Source: Paludibacteraceae bacterium
Lineage (GTDB): Bacteria; Bacteroidota; Bacteroidia; Bacteroidales; Paludibacteraceae
Reading direction: 5' to 3'
Assembly: GCA_024399655.1 (NCBI GenBank)
Contig: JAKSNP010000007.1
Span: 43,552-107,551 of the forward strand
DNA: 64,000 nucleotides
In this document: positions 27,459 to 36,191 of the stretch, piece after piece
How positions within the stretch are numbered: the first letter of the stretch is position 1
Layout of the letters: every line of letters begins with the position of its first letter
Translations under genes and position numbers: made by a program
Notes under the pieces: generated by a model
Databases searched by the model: none
Told to the model about the DNA's origin: nothing
The model's input: the letters and a program-made list of their open reading frames with translations, nothing else

Positions 27459-28532
27459 ATGAAGAAACTGGATGTCTATATTATCCGTAAATTTCTCGGC
27501 ACTTTCTTCTTCTCGATAGTGCTGATATTGAGTATCGGTATCGTATTTGACATCACAGAGAAGATGGACAATTTCTATGAGTTTCAACTCTCGTTTTGGA
27601 CTGTAGTAAAGGAATATTACATTCATTTCATTCCCTACTACGCCAATATGTTTCTTCAGTTGTTCATATTTATTTCTGTAATTTTCTTCACTTCCAAACT
27701 GGCGCAAAACAGCGAAATTATCGCGATGTTATCTACGGGAATGAGTATGCAACGCCTATTTGTTCCTTATCTGATATCTGCCGGTATACTCTTTGTATTC
27801 ACCTTTATATTAGGTGGTTATGTGATTCCTCCCGCATCAGGTAAATTGCTTGATTTCACCGATAAATATGTGGATCACTTCACCACAGAAAATGCACGAA
27901 ATGTACAAATAAAAGTGGAGGAGGGAACCGTACTATATATAGAGACATTCCGTCAGCCGAACCATACGGGTTACAGGACCTCGTACGAACATTTTGAGGA
28001 TAAGACTTTAAAAATGCGAATTACAGCAGAGCGCGTTGTGTATGATACAGCCTACAATTGGCATTTTGAGAACTACACCAAACGTGAATTTGACGGTATG
28101 TACGAACACCTCAGTAAAGGGATGCGACTAGATACCATTATCCCGATGACTCCGGATGAACTTTTCATCACAGCAGAACAAGCCCAACAATTGACCAATA
28201 GTGAATTGCGCAACTATATCAAGCGCCAACGAGAACGAGGTGCAGGCAATATTCAAGCCTTTGAAACGGAGTTGCACAAACGTTATGCATCTCCAATCGG
28301 TGTATTCATTATGACTTTGTTAGGATTTACCATGAGTTGCAGAAAGGTTAGAGGAGGAATAGGCAAGAATTTGGGTATCGGAATCACCTTATCGGCAGCC
28401 TATATATTATTCTCGACCGTAAGCACCACTTTTTCTGCAAGCAAAATCATGTCGCCGTTTATGGCAGCATGGATACCCAATTTCATTTTCTTAGGAATTG
28501 GGATCTTCCTATACACCCGCGTAAGGAAATAA
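27459..28532 (+). CDS. LptF/LptG (YjgP/YjgQ) family permease
   Basis: 357 aa. Six predicted transmembrane helices in a 3+3 layout (about 15-35, 55-80, 97-120 and 275-295, 305-327, 332-353) flank a periplasmic beta-jellyroll-like domain (about 140-255). The opening MKKLDVYIIRKFLGTFFFSIVL is typical of the family. LptF and LptG, with the LptB ATPase, pull lipopolysaccharide from the inner membrane. Only one permease is present here and its partner is elsewhere. The gene begins 13 bp after tgt and converges on recX. Confidence 0.9.
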   Translation: MKKLDVYIIRKFLGTFFFSIVLILSIGIVFDITEKMDNFYEFQLSFWTVVKEYYIHFIPYYANMFLQLFIFISVIFFTSKLAQNSEIIAMLSTGMSMQRLFVPYLISAGILFVFTFILGGYVIPPASGKLLDFTDKYVDHFTTENARNVQIKVEEGTVLYIETFRQPNHTGYRTSYEHFEDKTLKMRITAERVVYDTAYNWHFENYTKREFDGMYEHLSKGMRLDTIIPMTPDELFITAEQAQQLTNSELRNYIKRQRERGAGNIQAFETELHKRYASPIGVFIMTLLGFTMSCRKVRGGIGKNLGIGITLSAAYILFSTVSTTFSASKIMSPFMAAWIPNFIFLGIGIFLYTRVRK

Positions 28533-28538
28533 TACACG

Positions 28539-28611
28539 TCCCCCTACTACCTAACAGGTTATATTACTACCTATAGAGTAGCAGAAGCACAAGTTGGATA
28601 CGCCAGGGGGA
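28539..28611. other. 73-nt imperfectly folded inverted-repeat element in a convergent gap
   Basis: Outer stem TCCCCCT (28539-28545) / AGGGGGA (28605-28611), enclosing hairpins ACCT-AAC-AGGT (28550-28560) and CTAC-7 nt-GTAG (about 28567-28581). It lies between the 3' ends of the LptF/G-like gene and recX. The T-run of an intrinsic terminator and the T-loop of a tRNA are both missing. It could be a structured transcript end for either gene. Confidence 0.45.
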
Positions 28612-28638
28612 ATGATTGCTTCTCCTATAAACGTACGA

Positions 28639-29127
28639 TCAAGATTCCGGAAGGATACGATGAATTTCATCGTATGTAAATCCCCGTTGGAGCAAGAAAC
28701 GATAAACAGAAGCGGCAGCATTATCTTTTGATTTTCCCTGCAGGCGCAACAAGCCCATCCCCAAGGATTTCCGTTTTTGATCGGCCAATTTCTTCAGATT
28801 GGCAAAATAGACGGATTCATCGATATTTTCCAGAGCAGCCGATATGACAGAAGACGGGATATTTTTTTGCTCAAGCATCAATTTTATCTTTATTCTTCCC
28901 CATCCTTGATAAGCTACTTTATCGTGAACAAAAGCAGCAGCATAACGCCCGTCATTGAGAAAATTCTGCTCATAAAGCTGCTCAATAACCTTGTCTGCCT
29001 GCTGATTGTCGGCTCCCCAAACACGCAACAATTTCAGCCGCACCTCTGAATTACAACGCTCCGCGGTAGCACAATAAGCTTGAGCCCGGCTAATCAAGCG
29101 CTCCATACACAAATCTCGGTTTTCCAT
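28639..29127 (-). CDS. recX: RecX-family regulatory protein
   Basis: 162 aa of three-helix RecX repeats: CATAERCNSEVRLKLLRVWG, FLNDGRYAAAFVHDKVAYQGWGRIKIKLML (the F.nD..fA..f...k....G...i...L signature) and SKDNAAASVYRFLLQRGFTYDEI. RecX binds RecA filaments and limits their growth. The ATG at 29127 lies inside the 3' end of prmC (38-bp overlap); an internal ATG at 29106 is possible and would reduce the overlap. Cotranscribed with prmC, convergent with the LptF/G-like gene. Confidence 0.92.
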   Translation of the reverse strand: MENRDLCMERLISRAQAYCATAERCNSEVRLKLLRVWGADNQQADKVIEQLYEQNFLNDGRYAAAFVHDKVAYQGWGRIKIKLMLEQKNIPSSVISAALENIDESVYFANLKKLADQKRKSLGMGLLRLQGKSKDNAAASVYRFLLQRGFTYDEIHRILPES

Positions 29128-29941
29128 AAATATCGTTTTTTAGTTGCACATTTTTATACCCCAAATGTTGCAGCAATTCCACCACCTGCATGCCAAAAGC
29201 TTCGTTGATTTCGAAATAGAGATGACGGCCGAGCCGCAATTCTGCAATCTTCCGATAGAAAAGTAGCGGATCGGAATCGCTCACAAACAGCGCCATAGAA
29301 GGTTCGTAATCCACAACATTAGCATCCATTGATAACCGCTCGCTTTCACAGATGTAAGGCGGATTGCTAACCACGATATCATATTGGAACTTTTCACCAT
29401 CCAAATCATGCAAAATATCCGCTTTTAAAAAAGATATAGAAACCTTGTTTTCATCGGCATTTTTTCGAGCCACATTCAAAGCCTTATCACTTTTATCAAG
29501 CGCAGAAACCGCCCATTCGGGATGATGAACCGCCAAGGCGACAGCAATACATCCGCTTCCCGTACCGATATCCAATACATGCAAGGTATTTTTCTTGTAT
29601 TCATCGGTTGTTTTTAAAGGTGAACAAGAGGAAACATTCGCCCATTTAGCAGCATCGTCTTCAATCCATTCGACCAACTCGGCTGTTTCTGGACGAGGAA
29701 TAAGCGTATCTTTAGTAACATTAAGCCTCAACCCATTCCAAAATGTATGTCCGAAAATCTGTTGGACGGGTTCATGACGGCATAATCTTTCCACAACTGA
29801 CGGCAATTGCCGATCCACTTCCCTCTCGCTGAGTTGTTGATCACGCCACTCATCCACCACCCAACGGGCAATGGCACGAGCCTCATCCAAAGGATATACA
29901 TCCTTCAAGCGATTGGTTAATATGCTCAAATATTGAAACAT
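29090..29941 (-). CDS. prmC: Peptide chain release factor N5-glutamine methyltransferase PrmC
   Basis: 283 aa from the ATG at 29941; five more codons upstream are open but would precede the predicted transcription start. A helical N-terminal domain (1-85) is followed by a Rossmann methyltransferase with DIGTGSGCIAVALA (SAM site) and the catalytic VVSNPPYICESE motif. TLIPRPETAELVEW is also diagnostic. It methylates the GGQ glutamine of RF1 and RF2. The promoter -7 box ends only 4 nt before the ATG, so the mRNA may be leaderless. Confidence 0.94.
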   Translation of the reverse strand: MFQYLSILTNRLKDVYPLDEARAIARWVVDEWRDQQLSEREVDRQLPSVVERLCRHEPVQQIFGHTFWNGLRLNVTKDTLIPRPETAELVEWIEDDAAKWANVSSCSPLKTTDEYKKNTLHVLDIGTGSGCIAVALAVHHPEWAVSALDKSDKALNVARKNADENKVSISFLKADILHDLDGEKFQYDIVVSNPPYICESERLSMDANVVDYEPSMALFVSDSDPLLFYRKIAELRLGRHLYFEINEAFGMQVVELLQHLGYKNVQLKNDIYGKPRFVYGALD

Positions 29942-29945
29942 GCTG

Positions 29946-29977
29946 CAAAAGTACAATTTATTTTTGACATTCGCAAA
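29946..29977 (-). promoter_or_regulatory. prmC-recX promoter, almost abutting the start codon
   Basis: Minus-strand TTTG (29977-29974), 20 bp, TACTTTTG (29953-29946), then CAGC and the ATG at 29941. Transcription would start at or within a few bases of the start codon. Confidence 0.75.
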
Positions 29978-30292
29978 TTATTTTGTGTATCAGCAAAAGA
30001 AAACGGCACTCCGAATCAACTCTGCAGTATAAAACAGTCATAAAAAAGCGGAAGGAAAGGAAAACGAAAACCTTCTCAATCTTAAAAATCGTATATTTTT
30101 TCGATTTGGTGATCCTATACTGACCCTATACTAACCCTATACTGACGTTTCGGAGACGTCATCCGAGCAAAATCTTAAAAATCGTATATTTTTCATCCTT
30201 TTACCCGGGGAGGAGAATCAAAGTATAAAAAGAGAAAGAATGCGGATTCAAAAAAAGCAGGGATGCGATAAGTGATAATTTTTATAAAATTA
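29978..30292. other. Gene-free region between prmC and ribD, repeat-rich
   Basis: No coding sequence is convincing. It contains two copies of a 23-bp direct repeat (30078-30100, 30171-30193), an 11-bp triplet repeat between them (30111-30143) and an inverted repeat GACGT-7 nt-ACGTC (30144-30160). The rest is A-rich (for example 30195-30290). Confidence 0.7.
30078..30193 (+). repeat. Composite element: 23-bp direct repeats flanking an 11-bp triplet and a hairpin
   Basis: The 23-bp sequence beginning AATCTTAAAAATCGTATA is present twice without mismatch (30078-30100 and 30171-30193). Inside are three 11-bp units GATCCTATACT, GACCCTATACT and AACCCTATACT (30111-30143), followed directly by GACGT TTCGGAG ACGTC, an inverted repeat. 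The composite is 116 bp long, 100 bp upstream of the ribD promoter. Confidence 0.85.
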
Positions 30293-30324
30293 TTTGGTAA
30301 ATCGGGAAAAAAGTTGTACCTTTG
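30293..30324 (+). promoter_or_regulatory. ribD operon promoter
   Basis: TTTG at 30293-30296, 20 bp, TACCTTTG at 30317-30324. Leader about 65 nt to the ATG at 30396. No FMN riboswitch features were seen in the leader. Confidence 0.8.
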
Positions 30325-30395
30325 CAAACTGTATCAAAAATTACGGGGCAAAAAAGCGCCTTAATAAACCGAAAAACATCTACAGCAAGTACAAA

Positions 30396-31418
30396 ATGAC
30401 TCAGGACGAACAATATATGGCACGGTGTTTGCAATTGGCAAAATTGGGAGCCTACTATGTAGCCCCCAATCCAATGGTAGGTGCCGTTCTGGTGGACAGC
30501 AAGGGAAAGATCATAGGCGAAGGATGGCATCAACGTTACGGCGGGCCTCATGCAGAAGTCAACTGCTTCGCTTCTGCCGAAAAGCGAGAAGATTATAGCG
30601 ATTGCACCCTGTATGTCAGTTTGGAGCCTTGCAGCCATTGGGGGAAAACGCCACCCTGCGCCTTATTATTGACCGAAAAGAAAGTGGGACGTGTAGTAGC
30701 AGGGATGTTAGATCCGAATCCTCAAGTATCGGGCAAAGGGATGTCCATTCTGCGAGAAGCAGGAATAAAAACAGAAACCGGCGTTTTAGAAAAAGAATGC
30801 AGGGAATTGAACAAACGATTTCTCTGCTTAATGGAAAAGAATCGTCCGTATGTCATTTTGAAATGGGCACAAACCAGTGACGGATATTTGGACCGTCGCC
30901 GCGAGGAAAAAGGGAACGGTCCGGTGGTCATCTCAAGCAAATTAACCAAGCAACTGGTACATAAAAAACGCGCCGAAAACATGGCGATTATGGTAGGCAC
31001 CCGTACGGCTTTGTTGGACGACCCTAAACTAAAGACGACTCATTGGAGCGGACGAAATCCATTGAGAGTAGTGACAGACAGACACCATCGACTAACAGCA
31101 AATGCCCAGATCCTGAGTCCCGATGCAGAGACAATAGTATACAGCGAGCGTACCGATTGGCCTTACATACTGAACGACCTGGCAGCACGCCATATTCATA
31201 GCATATTAGTGGAAGGCGGCAGCGAATGGCTGAACCATATTTTGAGTACGGGCATCTGGGATGAAATTCATATAGAAGAAGGGCCTCACACTTTGGCCGA
31301 ACTGACAGCAGATCAGCCGCAGCCTGTAGTAGGAGTGGCCGCTCCAAAAGCAGACATGAATCAAGCCATATGTACCCGCATGGAAAACCAACTATTATAC
31401 GAAATCCGCAAACAATGA
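30396..31418 (+). CDS. ribD: Bifunctional riboflavin deaminase/reductase RibD
   Basis: 340 aa from the ATG at 30396, chosen because it follows the promoter and gives the family N-terminus DEQYMARCLQLAKLG. The deaminase domain (1-145) has zinc-site motifs GPHAEVNCF and EPCSHWGKTPPC. The reductase domain (150-340) includes VILKWAQTSDGYL and LVEGGSEWLNHIL. It performs two steps of riboflavin synthesis, deamination and ribosyl side-chain reduction. It shares ATGA with the next gene, a SurA-like lipoprotein, and therefore heads a long operon reaching dnaG or the radical SAM gene. No other rib genes are adjacent. Confidence 0.95.
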   Translation: MTQDEQYMARCLQLAKLGAYYVAPNPMVGAVLVDSKGKIIGEGWHQRYGGPHAEVNCFASAEKREDYSDCTLYVSLEPCSHWGKTPPCALLLTEKKVGRVVAGMLDPNPQVSGKGMSILREAGIKTETGVLEKECRELNKRFLCLMEKNRPYVILKWAQTSDGYLDRRREEKGNGPVVISSKLTKQLVHKKRAENMAIMVGTRTALLDDPKLKTTHWSGRNPLRVVTDRHHRLTANAQILSPDAETIVYSERTDWPYILNDLAARHIHSILVEGGSEWLNHILSTGIWDEIHIEEGPHTLAELTADQPQPVVGVAAPKADMNQAICTRMENQLLYEIRKQ

Positions 31419-32269
31419 AAAAAACGACCTATCTGATACTGACGATGTTGCTGATGTGCGGTTGTCAATACCTTCACCACAAGCATCAGGCCGGAACGGC
31501 CGCAGAAGTGAACGGTCAGATTCTTTTACGTCAGGATCTGGATTTTATCACGCGCCAAGCCGCCACACCAGAAGACAGCGTGAGAATAGCTGAGGAATAT
31601 ATCCGTCAATGGGCCAGCAACATACTGCTCTATGACAAAGCCAGTCACGGAAGCGACCCTCAAATAGAACAATTGGTGGATGACTACCGCCGCACTTTGT
31701 ATATTCACGCATACGAAGAAGAATTGGTGAAGCAAAAAATGGACAAGACCCTACCCGACTCGCTGATTGAATCCTACTACGAAGAACATAAGGACCGTTT
31801 CGTACTGAAAGAATCCATCGTAAAGGGTATTTTGCTGGTAGTGCCGAAAGAAGTTCCTCAAGCGGACAAACTACGCCGTTGGATGCAATCCACCAAGGAA
31901 GAAGATATCGAGCATATCGAGAAATATGCCTATCAATACGCCACCGGCTACGAGTTTTTCCGCAATGAATGGCAAACGGCCAATCAATTGCTGATTCACT
32001 TGCCTTTGGAACGCAACAATCTGAATGAACTGTTGGCCAATCACAACTTTATTGAAGTGAATGATTCAACAATGACCTATTTTCTGCAAGTGTCCTCCAA
32101 GCATTCAGCAGGAGAACAAATGCCGATAGAATTCGCCCGTCCCTACATAGAAGATGTACTTCTGGCTGAACGACAAGCCACTTTCTTACGGAAACACCTT
32201 GATGCGCTTTACAATGAAGGCAGAAGATTCGGTAAAGTGAAGATATATAATCACGACAACATCGATTGA
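31415..32269 (+). CDS. Lipoprotein of the SurA/PpiC-like chaperone type
   Basis: 284 aa from the ATG overlapping the ribD stop. Lipoprotein signal peptide with lipobox LMCGC (Cys17). The mature part starts AAEVNGQILLRQDLDFITRQA, followed by a SurA-N-like helical bundle (about 45-130). A C-terminal region (about 130-250) has no clear parvulin signature. Bacteroidota commonly carry such an inactive-looking PpiC lipoprotein next to a full SurA-like protein, here 39 bp downstream. A role in outer-membrane protein folding is inferred from the neighbour. Confidence 0.75.
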   Translation: MKKTTYLILTMLLMCGCQYLHHKHQAGTAAEVNGQILLRQDLDFITRQAATPEDSVRIAEEYIRQWASNILLYDKASHGSDPQIEQLVDDYRRTLYIHAYEEELVKQKMDKTLPDSLIESYYEEHKDRFVLKESIVKGILLVVPKEVPQADKLRRWMQSTKEEDIEHIEKYAYQYATGYEFFRNEWQTANQLLIHLPLERNNLNELLANHNFIEVNDSTMTYFLQVSSKHSAGEQMPIEFARPYIEDVLLAERQATFLRKHLDALYNEGRRFGKVKIYNHDNID

Positions 32270-32308
32270 CGACAATATAATGAACGAATATAAATAAGGA
32301 AAAACAAA

Positions 32309-33655
32309 ATGCGAAAACAACTGATAACTCTAATAGCATTATTAGGTAGCGTTTGCGCCATAGCCGACAATGTAATCGACGAAGTGATATGGATAGTAGG
32401 CGATGAGGCCATCCTACGTAGTGAGGTGGAAGAAGAACGCATGCGCGCCCAATACGAAGGACAGCAGATTCCCGGAGACCCCTATTGCTTCATTCCAGAA
32501 CAGTTGGCTATACAAAAACTTTTTTTGCATCAGGCTGAATTGGACTCGATAGAAGTGAACGAAGCCACCGTAAGCCACCAAGTGGATATGCGGCTTAACT
32601 ACTTCATGTCACAAATCGGTTCGAAAGAAAAAATGGAAGAATACTTCCGCAAAAGCAGTTCGGAACTCCGTGAAGAATGGATGACCACGGTTAGGAACCA
32701 AATGATTATCCAACAGATGCAAGCCAAACTAACGGAGAATATCAAGCCCACTCCTGCAGAAATACGCCGTTTTTATCAAGGATTGAGTGAAGATTCTATT
32801 CCCATGATTCCTGCTCAAGTGGAAGTGCAGATATTGAGTTTTGAGCCAATTGTACCTCGTGAAGAGATTGACCGAGTGAAAGGCAAACTACGAGAGTTCA
32901 CAGAGCGCGTCAATAGCGGGAATGCTGATTTTGCAATGCTGGCCCGTCTCTATTCGGAAGATCCTGAAACCGCCAAACGAGGTGGTGAACTGGGATTTGT
33001 AGGGCGCGGACAATTGGTGAACGAATTTGCCGATGTGGCTTTCAACCTGACCGACCCGAAAAAAGTGAGCCGCATCGTGGAAACCGAATACGGCTATCAT
33101 ATCATTCAATTGATTGAAAAAAAAGGCGACCGGATCAACTGCCGACATATTCTCCTGCACCCGCGCATATCCGCAGCCGACAAAGTGAAAAGTCTGGAAC
33201 GTTTGGATTCGATAGGAACCATCGTGAAAGCCGGAACATTGAGCTTTGAGCAAGCTGTTATCAAATTCTCACACGACAAAGCCACCGCCATGAGCGCCGG
33301 TGTCATGACCAACCCCAATACAGGTTCGTCCCTTTTCGAATATCAGGATCTTCCCCCTGAGATTGCGCGTCAGATCTATAATTTGAACGAGGGCGATATT
33401 TCCGACGCTTTCGTAATGATGGACGAGCAGAAAAATAAAGAAGTGTGCGCTATCGTAAAACTGAAAGTGAAAAGAGACGCTCATAAAGCCAATCTAACGG
33501 ACGATTTTCAGGTGATAAAAGCAATGTTGGAGCAAAAACTGAGCGAAGAATACATCGACCAATGGATCCGCTCCAAACAGAAAGAGACCTATATCAGCAT
33601 CGATCCCAAATGGAGAGGATGCGATTTCCATTATCCGGGATGGATTCACGAATAA
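32309..33655 (+). CDS. surA: SurA-like periplasmic peptidyl-prolyl isomerase
   Basis: 448 aa. Signal peptide (1-19), SurA N-domain (about 20-150, DNVIDEVIWIVGDEAILRSEVEEER) and two parvulin domains. The first, about 168-270, is well conserved (ARLYSEDPETAKRGGELGFVGRGQLVNEFADVAF..TEYGYHIIQL). The second, about 275-385, is more diverged (RHILLHPRISAADKVKSLERLDSI..FSHDKATAMSAGVMTNP). SurA escorts outer-membrane proteins to the Bam complex. It lies between a related lipoprotein and an OstA-like gene, forming an envelope-biogenesis cluster. Confidence 0.9.
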   Translation: MRKQLITLIALLGSVCAIADNVIDEVIWIVGDEAILRSEVEEERMRAQYEGQQIPGDPYCFIPEQLAIQKLFLHQAELDSIEVNEATVSHQVDMRLNYFMSQIGSKEKMEEYFRKSSSELREEWMTTVRNQMIIQQMQAKLTENIKPTPAEIRRFYQGLSEDSIPMIPAQVEVQILSFEPIVPREEIDRVKGKLREFTERVNSGNADFAMLARLYSEDPETAKRGGELGFVGRGQLVNEFADVAFNLTDPKKVSRIVETEYGYHIIQLIEKKGDRINCRHILLHPRISAADKVKSLERLDSIGTIVKAGTLSFEQAVIKFSHDKATAMSAGVMTNPNTGSSLFEYQDLPPEIARQIYNLNEGDISDAFVMMDEQKNKEVCAIVKLKVKRDAHKANLTDDFQVIKAMLEQKLSEEYIDQWIRSKQKETYISIDPKWRGCDFHYPGWIHE

Positions 33656-33688
33656 TGATACTCAACAAGTAAAAATCAAAACCAAGAA

Positions 33689-35386
33689 TTGAAAGTCAAA
33701 ACTTACATATTGCTATCAATGGCAATGCTGATTGGATGTATTCCGACTGCATGGGCACAAGATTTGGTGTATTTGGAACACTCCGAAACGCTTAATTATG
33801 ACCAAGACCGACTGCCCGACGCTCAGATATTGAGCGGAAACGTCTGTTTCAGGCACGACAACGCTTTGATGTTTTGCGATTCGGCCTATTTCTACGAAGC
33901 TACCAACTCTTTGGACGCATTCGGCCATGTGCGATTCATACAAGGCGACACTTTGTCCGGATACGGCGACGTGATGTATTATGACGGCAACCGCAAATTC
34001 GCCAAGCTGCGCAAACACGTAAAACTGGTACACCGCGCCACCATCCTGACCACCGACAGCCTCAATTATGACCGAATTTCGGAACTGGCCTGGTACTATA
34101 CCGGCGGTCAGATAAAAGATACCGTAAGTACACTTACCTCCGTATGGGGCCAATATTATCCCCCTACCAATCAAGCCACATTCCGCAAACAAGTGCACCT
34201 GTTCAATGACGATATGGTGCTTGATGCCGACACTCTACAATACAATACGGGGACACACGTGGCCGCATTGGTATCTCCCACGGTAATCGTATATAAGGAC
34301 GAAACCACGATTTTATCCTCTAACGGATGGTATAATACAGCCACAGAACAGTCTCAACTGCTGGACCGCTCACAAATATTACATATTGACGGCAAACAAA
34401 TGACTGCCGACACCATCAATTACAACCGCAGAACCGGTTACGGACAAGGATTATCACATTTTGAATTGCGCGATACCGTTCAAAAAGGCACTTTATACGG
34501 CGACTACGGTGAATTACACGAATACGGCGACCAGCATTATGTAGGCGAACACGGCTACGTCACCCGGCACACGCTCCTGGTGGATTGGAGTAATGACACC
34601 TCTTACACCTATATCCACGCCGACAGCATATTTACTGAAGTGGTGCCGGATACGCTCATGATTATCACTCAACTGGACTCGCTGACACAAGATACAACCT
34701 ACCGCGACACCACACACCGTCAACTTAGGGCATATTATAATGTAAGAGCATACAACAAGGATTATCAGGCCGTATGCGACTCGTTGCTTTACAACGACAA
34801 AGACTCGATCGCCACCCTTTATCATTTGCCGGTATGCTGGAGCGACTCACAACAAGTGGCGGCTGACCTGATAGTAGTATATCTGAAAAACAAAACCGTT
34901 GACTACATTCATGGAATCGACAACGCCATCGCCATCAAAATGGAAGATTTCGACATGTTCGATCAAATGGCCGGCAAAGAAATGTTCGCCTATATTCGCG
35001 AGGGTGAATTAAGACAGATTGATGTAAACGGCAATGCAGAAACCGTTTTCTACCCCAAAGAAGAGGATGGATCGTATATCGGAGTTAATCGAACACAAAG
35101 CAGCAATATAAAAATGTATCTCCGCGAACAGAAAATCGACCATATCCTTTTCACCACCAGCACATCCGGCACCCTTTATCCCCTAGATCAAATGCCGGAA
35201 AACGAGAAAAAACTGCGTCCGTTCTTCTGGGCTGAAGATGTTCGTCCTACCGACCCGGACGATGTATTCCGTGTATCGAAAAAAGTAGTCCGCCCTTCCT
35301 CAGCAGCCGTATCTGCAGCCGTAGAAGAGGAGGAAGAAGATAAGCCTGCCACGCAACGGCCTGCACGCAACAAAAAGAAACATTAA
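33689..35386 (+). CDS. OstA-like (LptA/LptD-N related) protein
   Basis: 565 aa. The start is a TTG at 33689 giving the signal peptide KVKTYILLSMAMLIGCIPTAWAQ; the nearest in-frame ATG lies within the hydrophobic core. The mature part shows OstA/LptA beta-jellyroll repeats: SGNVCFRHDNALMFCDSAYFYEATNSLDAFGHVRFIQGDTLSGYGD, then similar blocks to about residue 450. A low-complexity acidic and basic tail (EEEEEDKPATQRPARNKKKH) ends the protein. The family bridges lipopolysaccharide across the periplasm. With the SurA-like neighbours it indicates outer-membrane assembly. Confidence 0.85.
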   Translation: MKVKTYILLSMAMLIGCIPTAWAQDLVYLEHSETLNYDQDRLPDAQILSGNVCFRHDNALMFCDSAYFYEATNSLDAFGHVRFIQGDTLSGYGDVMYYDGNRKFAKLRKHVKLVHRATILTTDSLNYDRISELAWYYTGGQIKDTVSTLTSVWGQYYPPTNQATFRKQVHLFNDDMVLDADTLQYNTGTHVAALVSPTVIVYKDETTILSSNGWYNTATEQSQLLDRSQILHIDGKQMTADTINYNRRTGYGQGLSHFELRDTVQKGTLYGDYGELHEYGDQHYVGEHGYVTRHTLLVDWSNDTSYTYIHADSIFTEVVPDTLMIITQLDSLTQDTTYRDTTHRQLRAYYNVRAYNKDYQAVCDSLLYNDKDSIATLYHLPVCWSDSQQVAADLIVVYLKNKTVDYIHGIDNAIAIKMEDFDMFDQMAGKEMFAYIREGELRQIDVNGNAETVFYPKEEDGSYIGVNRTQSSNIKMYLREQKIDHILFTTSTSGTLYPLDQMPENEKKLRPFFWAEDVRPTDPDDVFRVSKKVVRPSSAAVSAAVEEEEEDKPATQRPARNKKKH

Positions 35387-35419
35387 CAGGGAACAGCCCC
35401 ATACATACTATCCTAAAAC

Positions 35420-36178
35420 ATGAAAAAAATACTTTTTACCTTACTGATTTGCGCTTCTACCATCCTACTGCATGCGCAAACTTACTCCCAAGCTATCGGC
35501 ATCCAATTGGGCTATGCCAATCCCGTTTATCGTCTGAATTCACCCGATTCGCCCGAACAACAAAAAGCAAATCTTTTTCCTGACAATCTGCGCGGTGTAA
35601 AAATAGGTTTCAACTACGACGCCACCCTCATTCGCGGCTTCGGTTTGAATATGGCTATCAACTACACTTTTGCCGGCACCCAAACCAGCTGGAATGACTA
35701 TCGATTTGATATCAACGGCAAACCGATTACCAATAAAATTTATCCGTTAGATTCACGGTCACAAAAACTATATCAATCTTTGGAACTGGCCATCGATTGG
35801 CAATATAAATTCGAAATCGCTCACCATACCTGGCTGATTCTTTACACAGGACCGACCATGCAATGCGGTCTGCAGCGTATCAACAAAGATCAAATACGCT
35901 ACAAAAATCAGACCGAAATAGAAAAGGTTGAGAAAAGCAACTATTACGAGTATGAAAACGATCCCGCACACAGCTACAATCGCATCAATGTGACTTGGGG
36001 AATCGGAGTAGGATTCCAATACGGACGATATTTCATACGCGGAGGATACGATTTCGGATTGATGAATCCTTATTATTACCACAATTTCAACAAAATGGGC
36101 TATGGTTTTGACCGCAATACCCGCGGACGTCTGGATCAATGGCAAGTGAAATTGGGTATTTATATCTGGAACGACTAA
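35420..36178 (+). CDS. Outer-membrane beta-barrel protein, unknown function
   Basis: 252 aa. Signal peptide (1-19, ending LLHAQ), then alternating beta-strand pattern (IGIQLGYANP, GVKIGFNYDATLI, GLNMAINYTFAG, LILYTGPTMQCGL, VTWGIGVGFQYGRYFIRGGYDFGLMNP) ending QVKLGIYIW. The layout suits an 8- to 10-strand barrel like the porin-family or OMP_b-brl domains of Bacteroidota. A hydrophilic loop (about 145-180) is rich in charged residues. It lies between the OstA-like gene and dnaG. No specific function is recognisable. Confidence 0.75.
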   Translation: MKKILFTLLICASTILLHAQTYSQAIGIQLGYANPVYRLNSPDSPEQQKANLFPDNLRGVKIGFNYDATLIRGFGLNMAINYTFAGTQTSWNDYRFDINGKPITNKIYPLDSRSQKLYQSLELAIDWQYKFEIAHHTWLILYTGPTMQCGLQRINKDQIRYKNQTEIEKVEKSNYYEYENDPAHSYNRINVTWGIGVGFQYGRYFIRGGYDFGLMNPYYYHNFNKMGYGFDRNTRGRLDQWQVKLGIYIWND

Positions 36179-36191
36179 ACCTGCTGAAAAT

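Noticed and set aside
28539-28611. tRNA gene on either strand
   Set aside because: Stem and size fit, but T-loop consensus, D-loop GG pattern and anticodon arm are absent.
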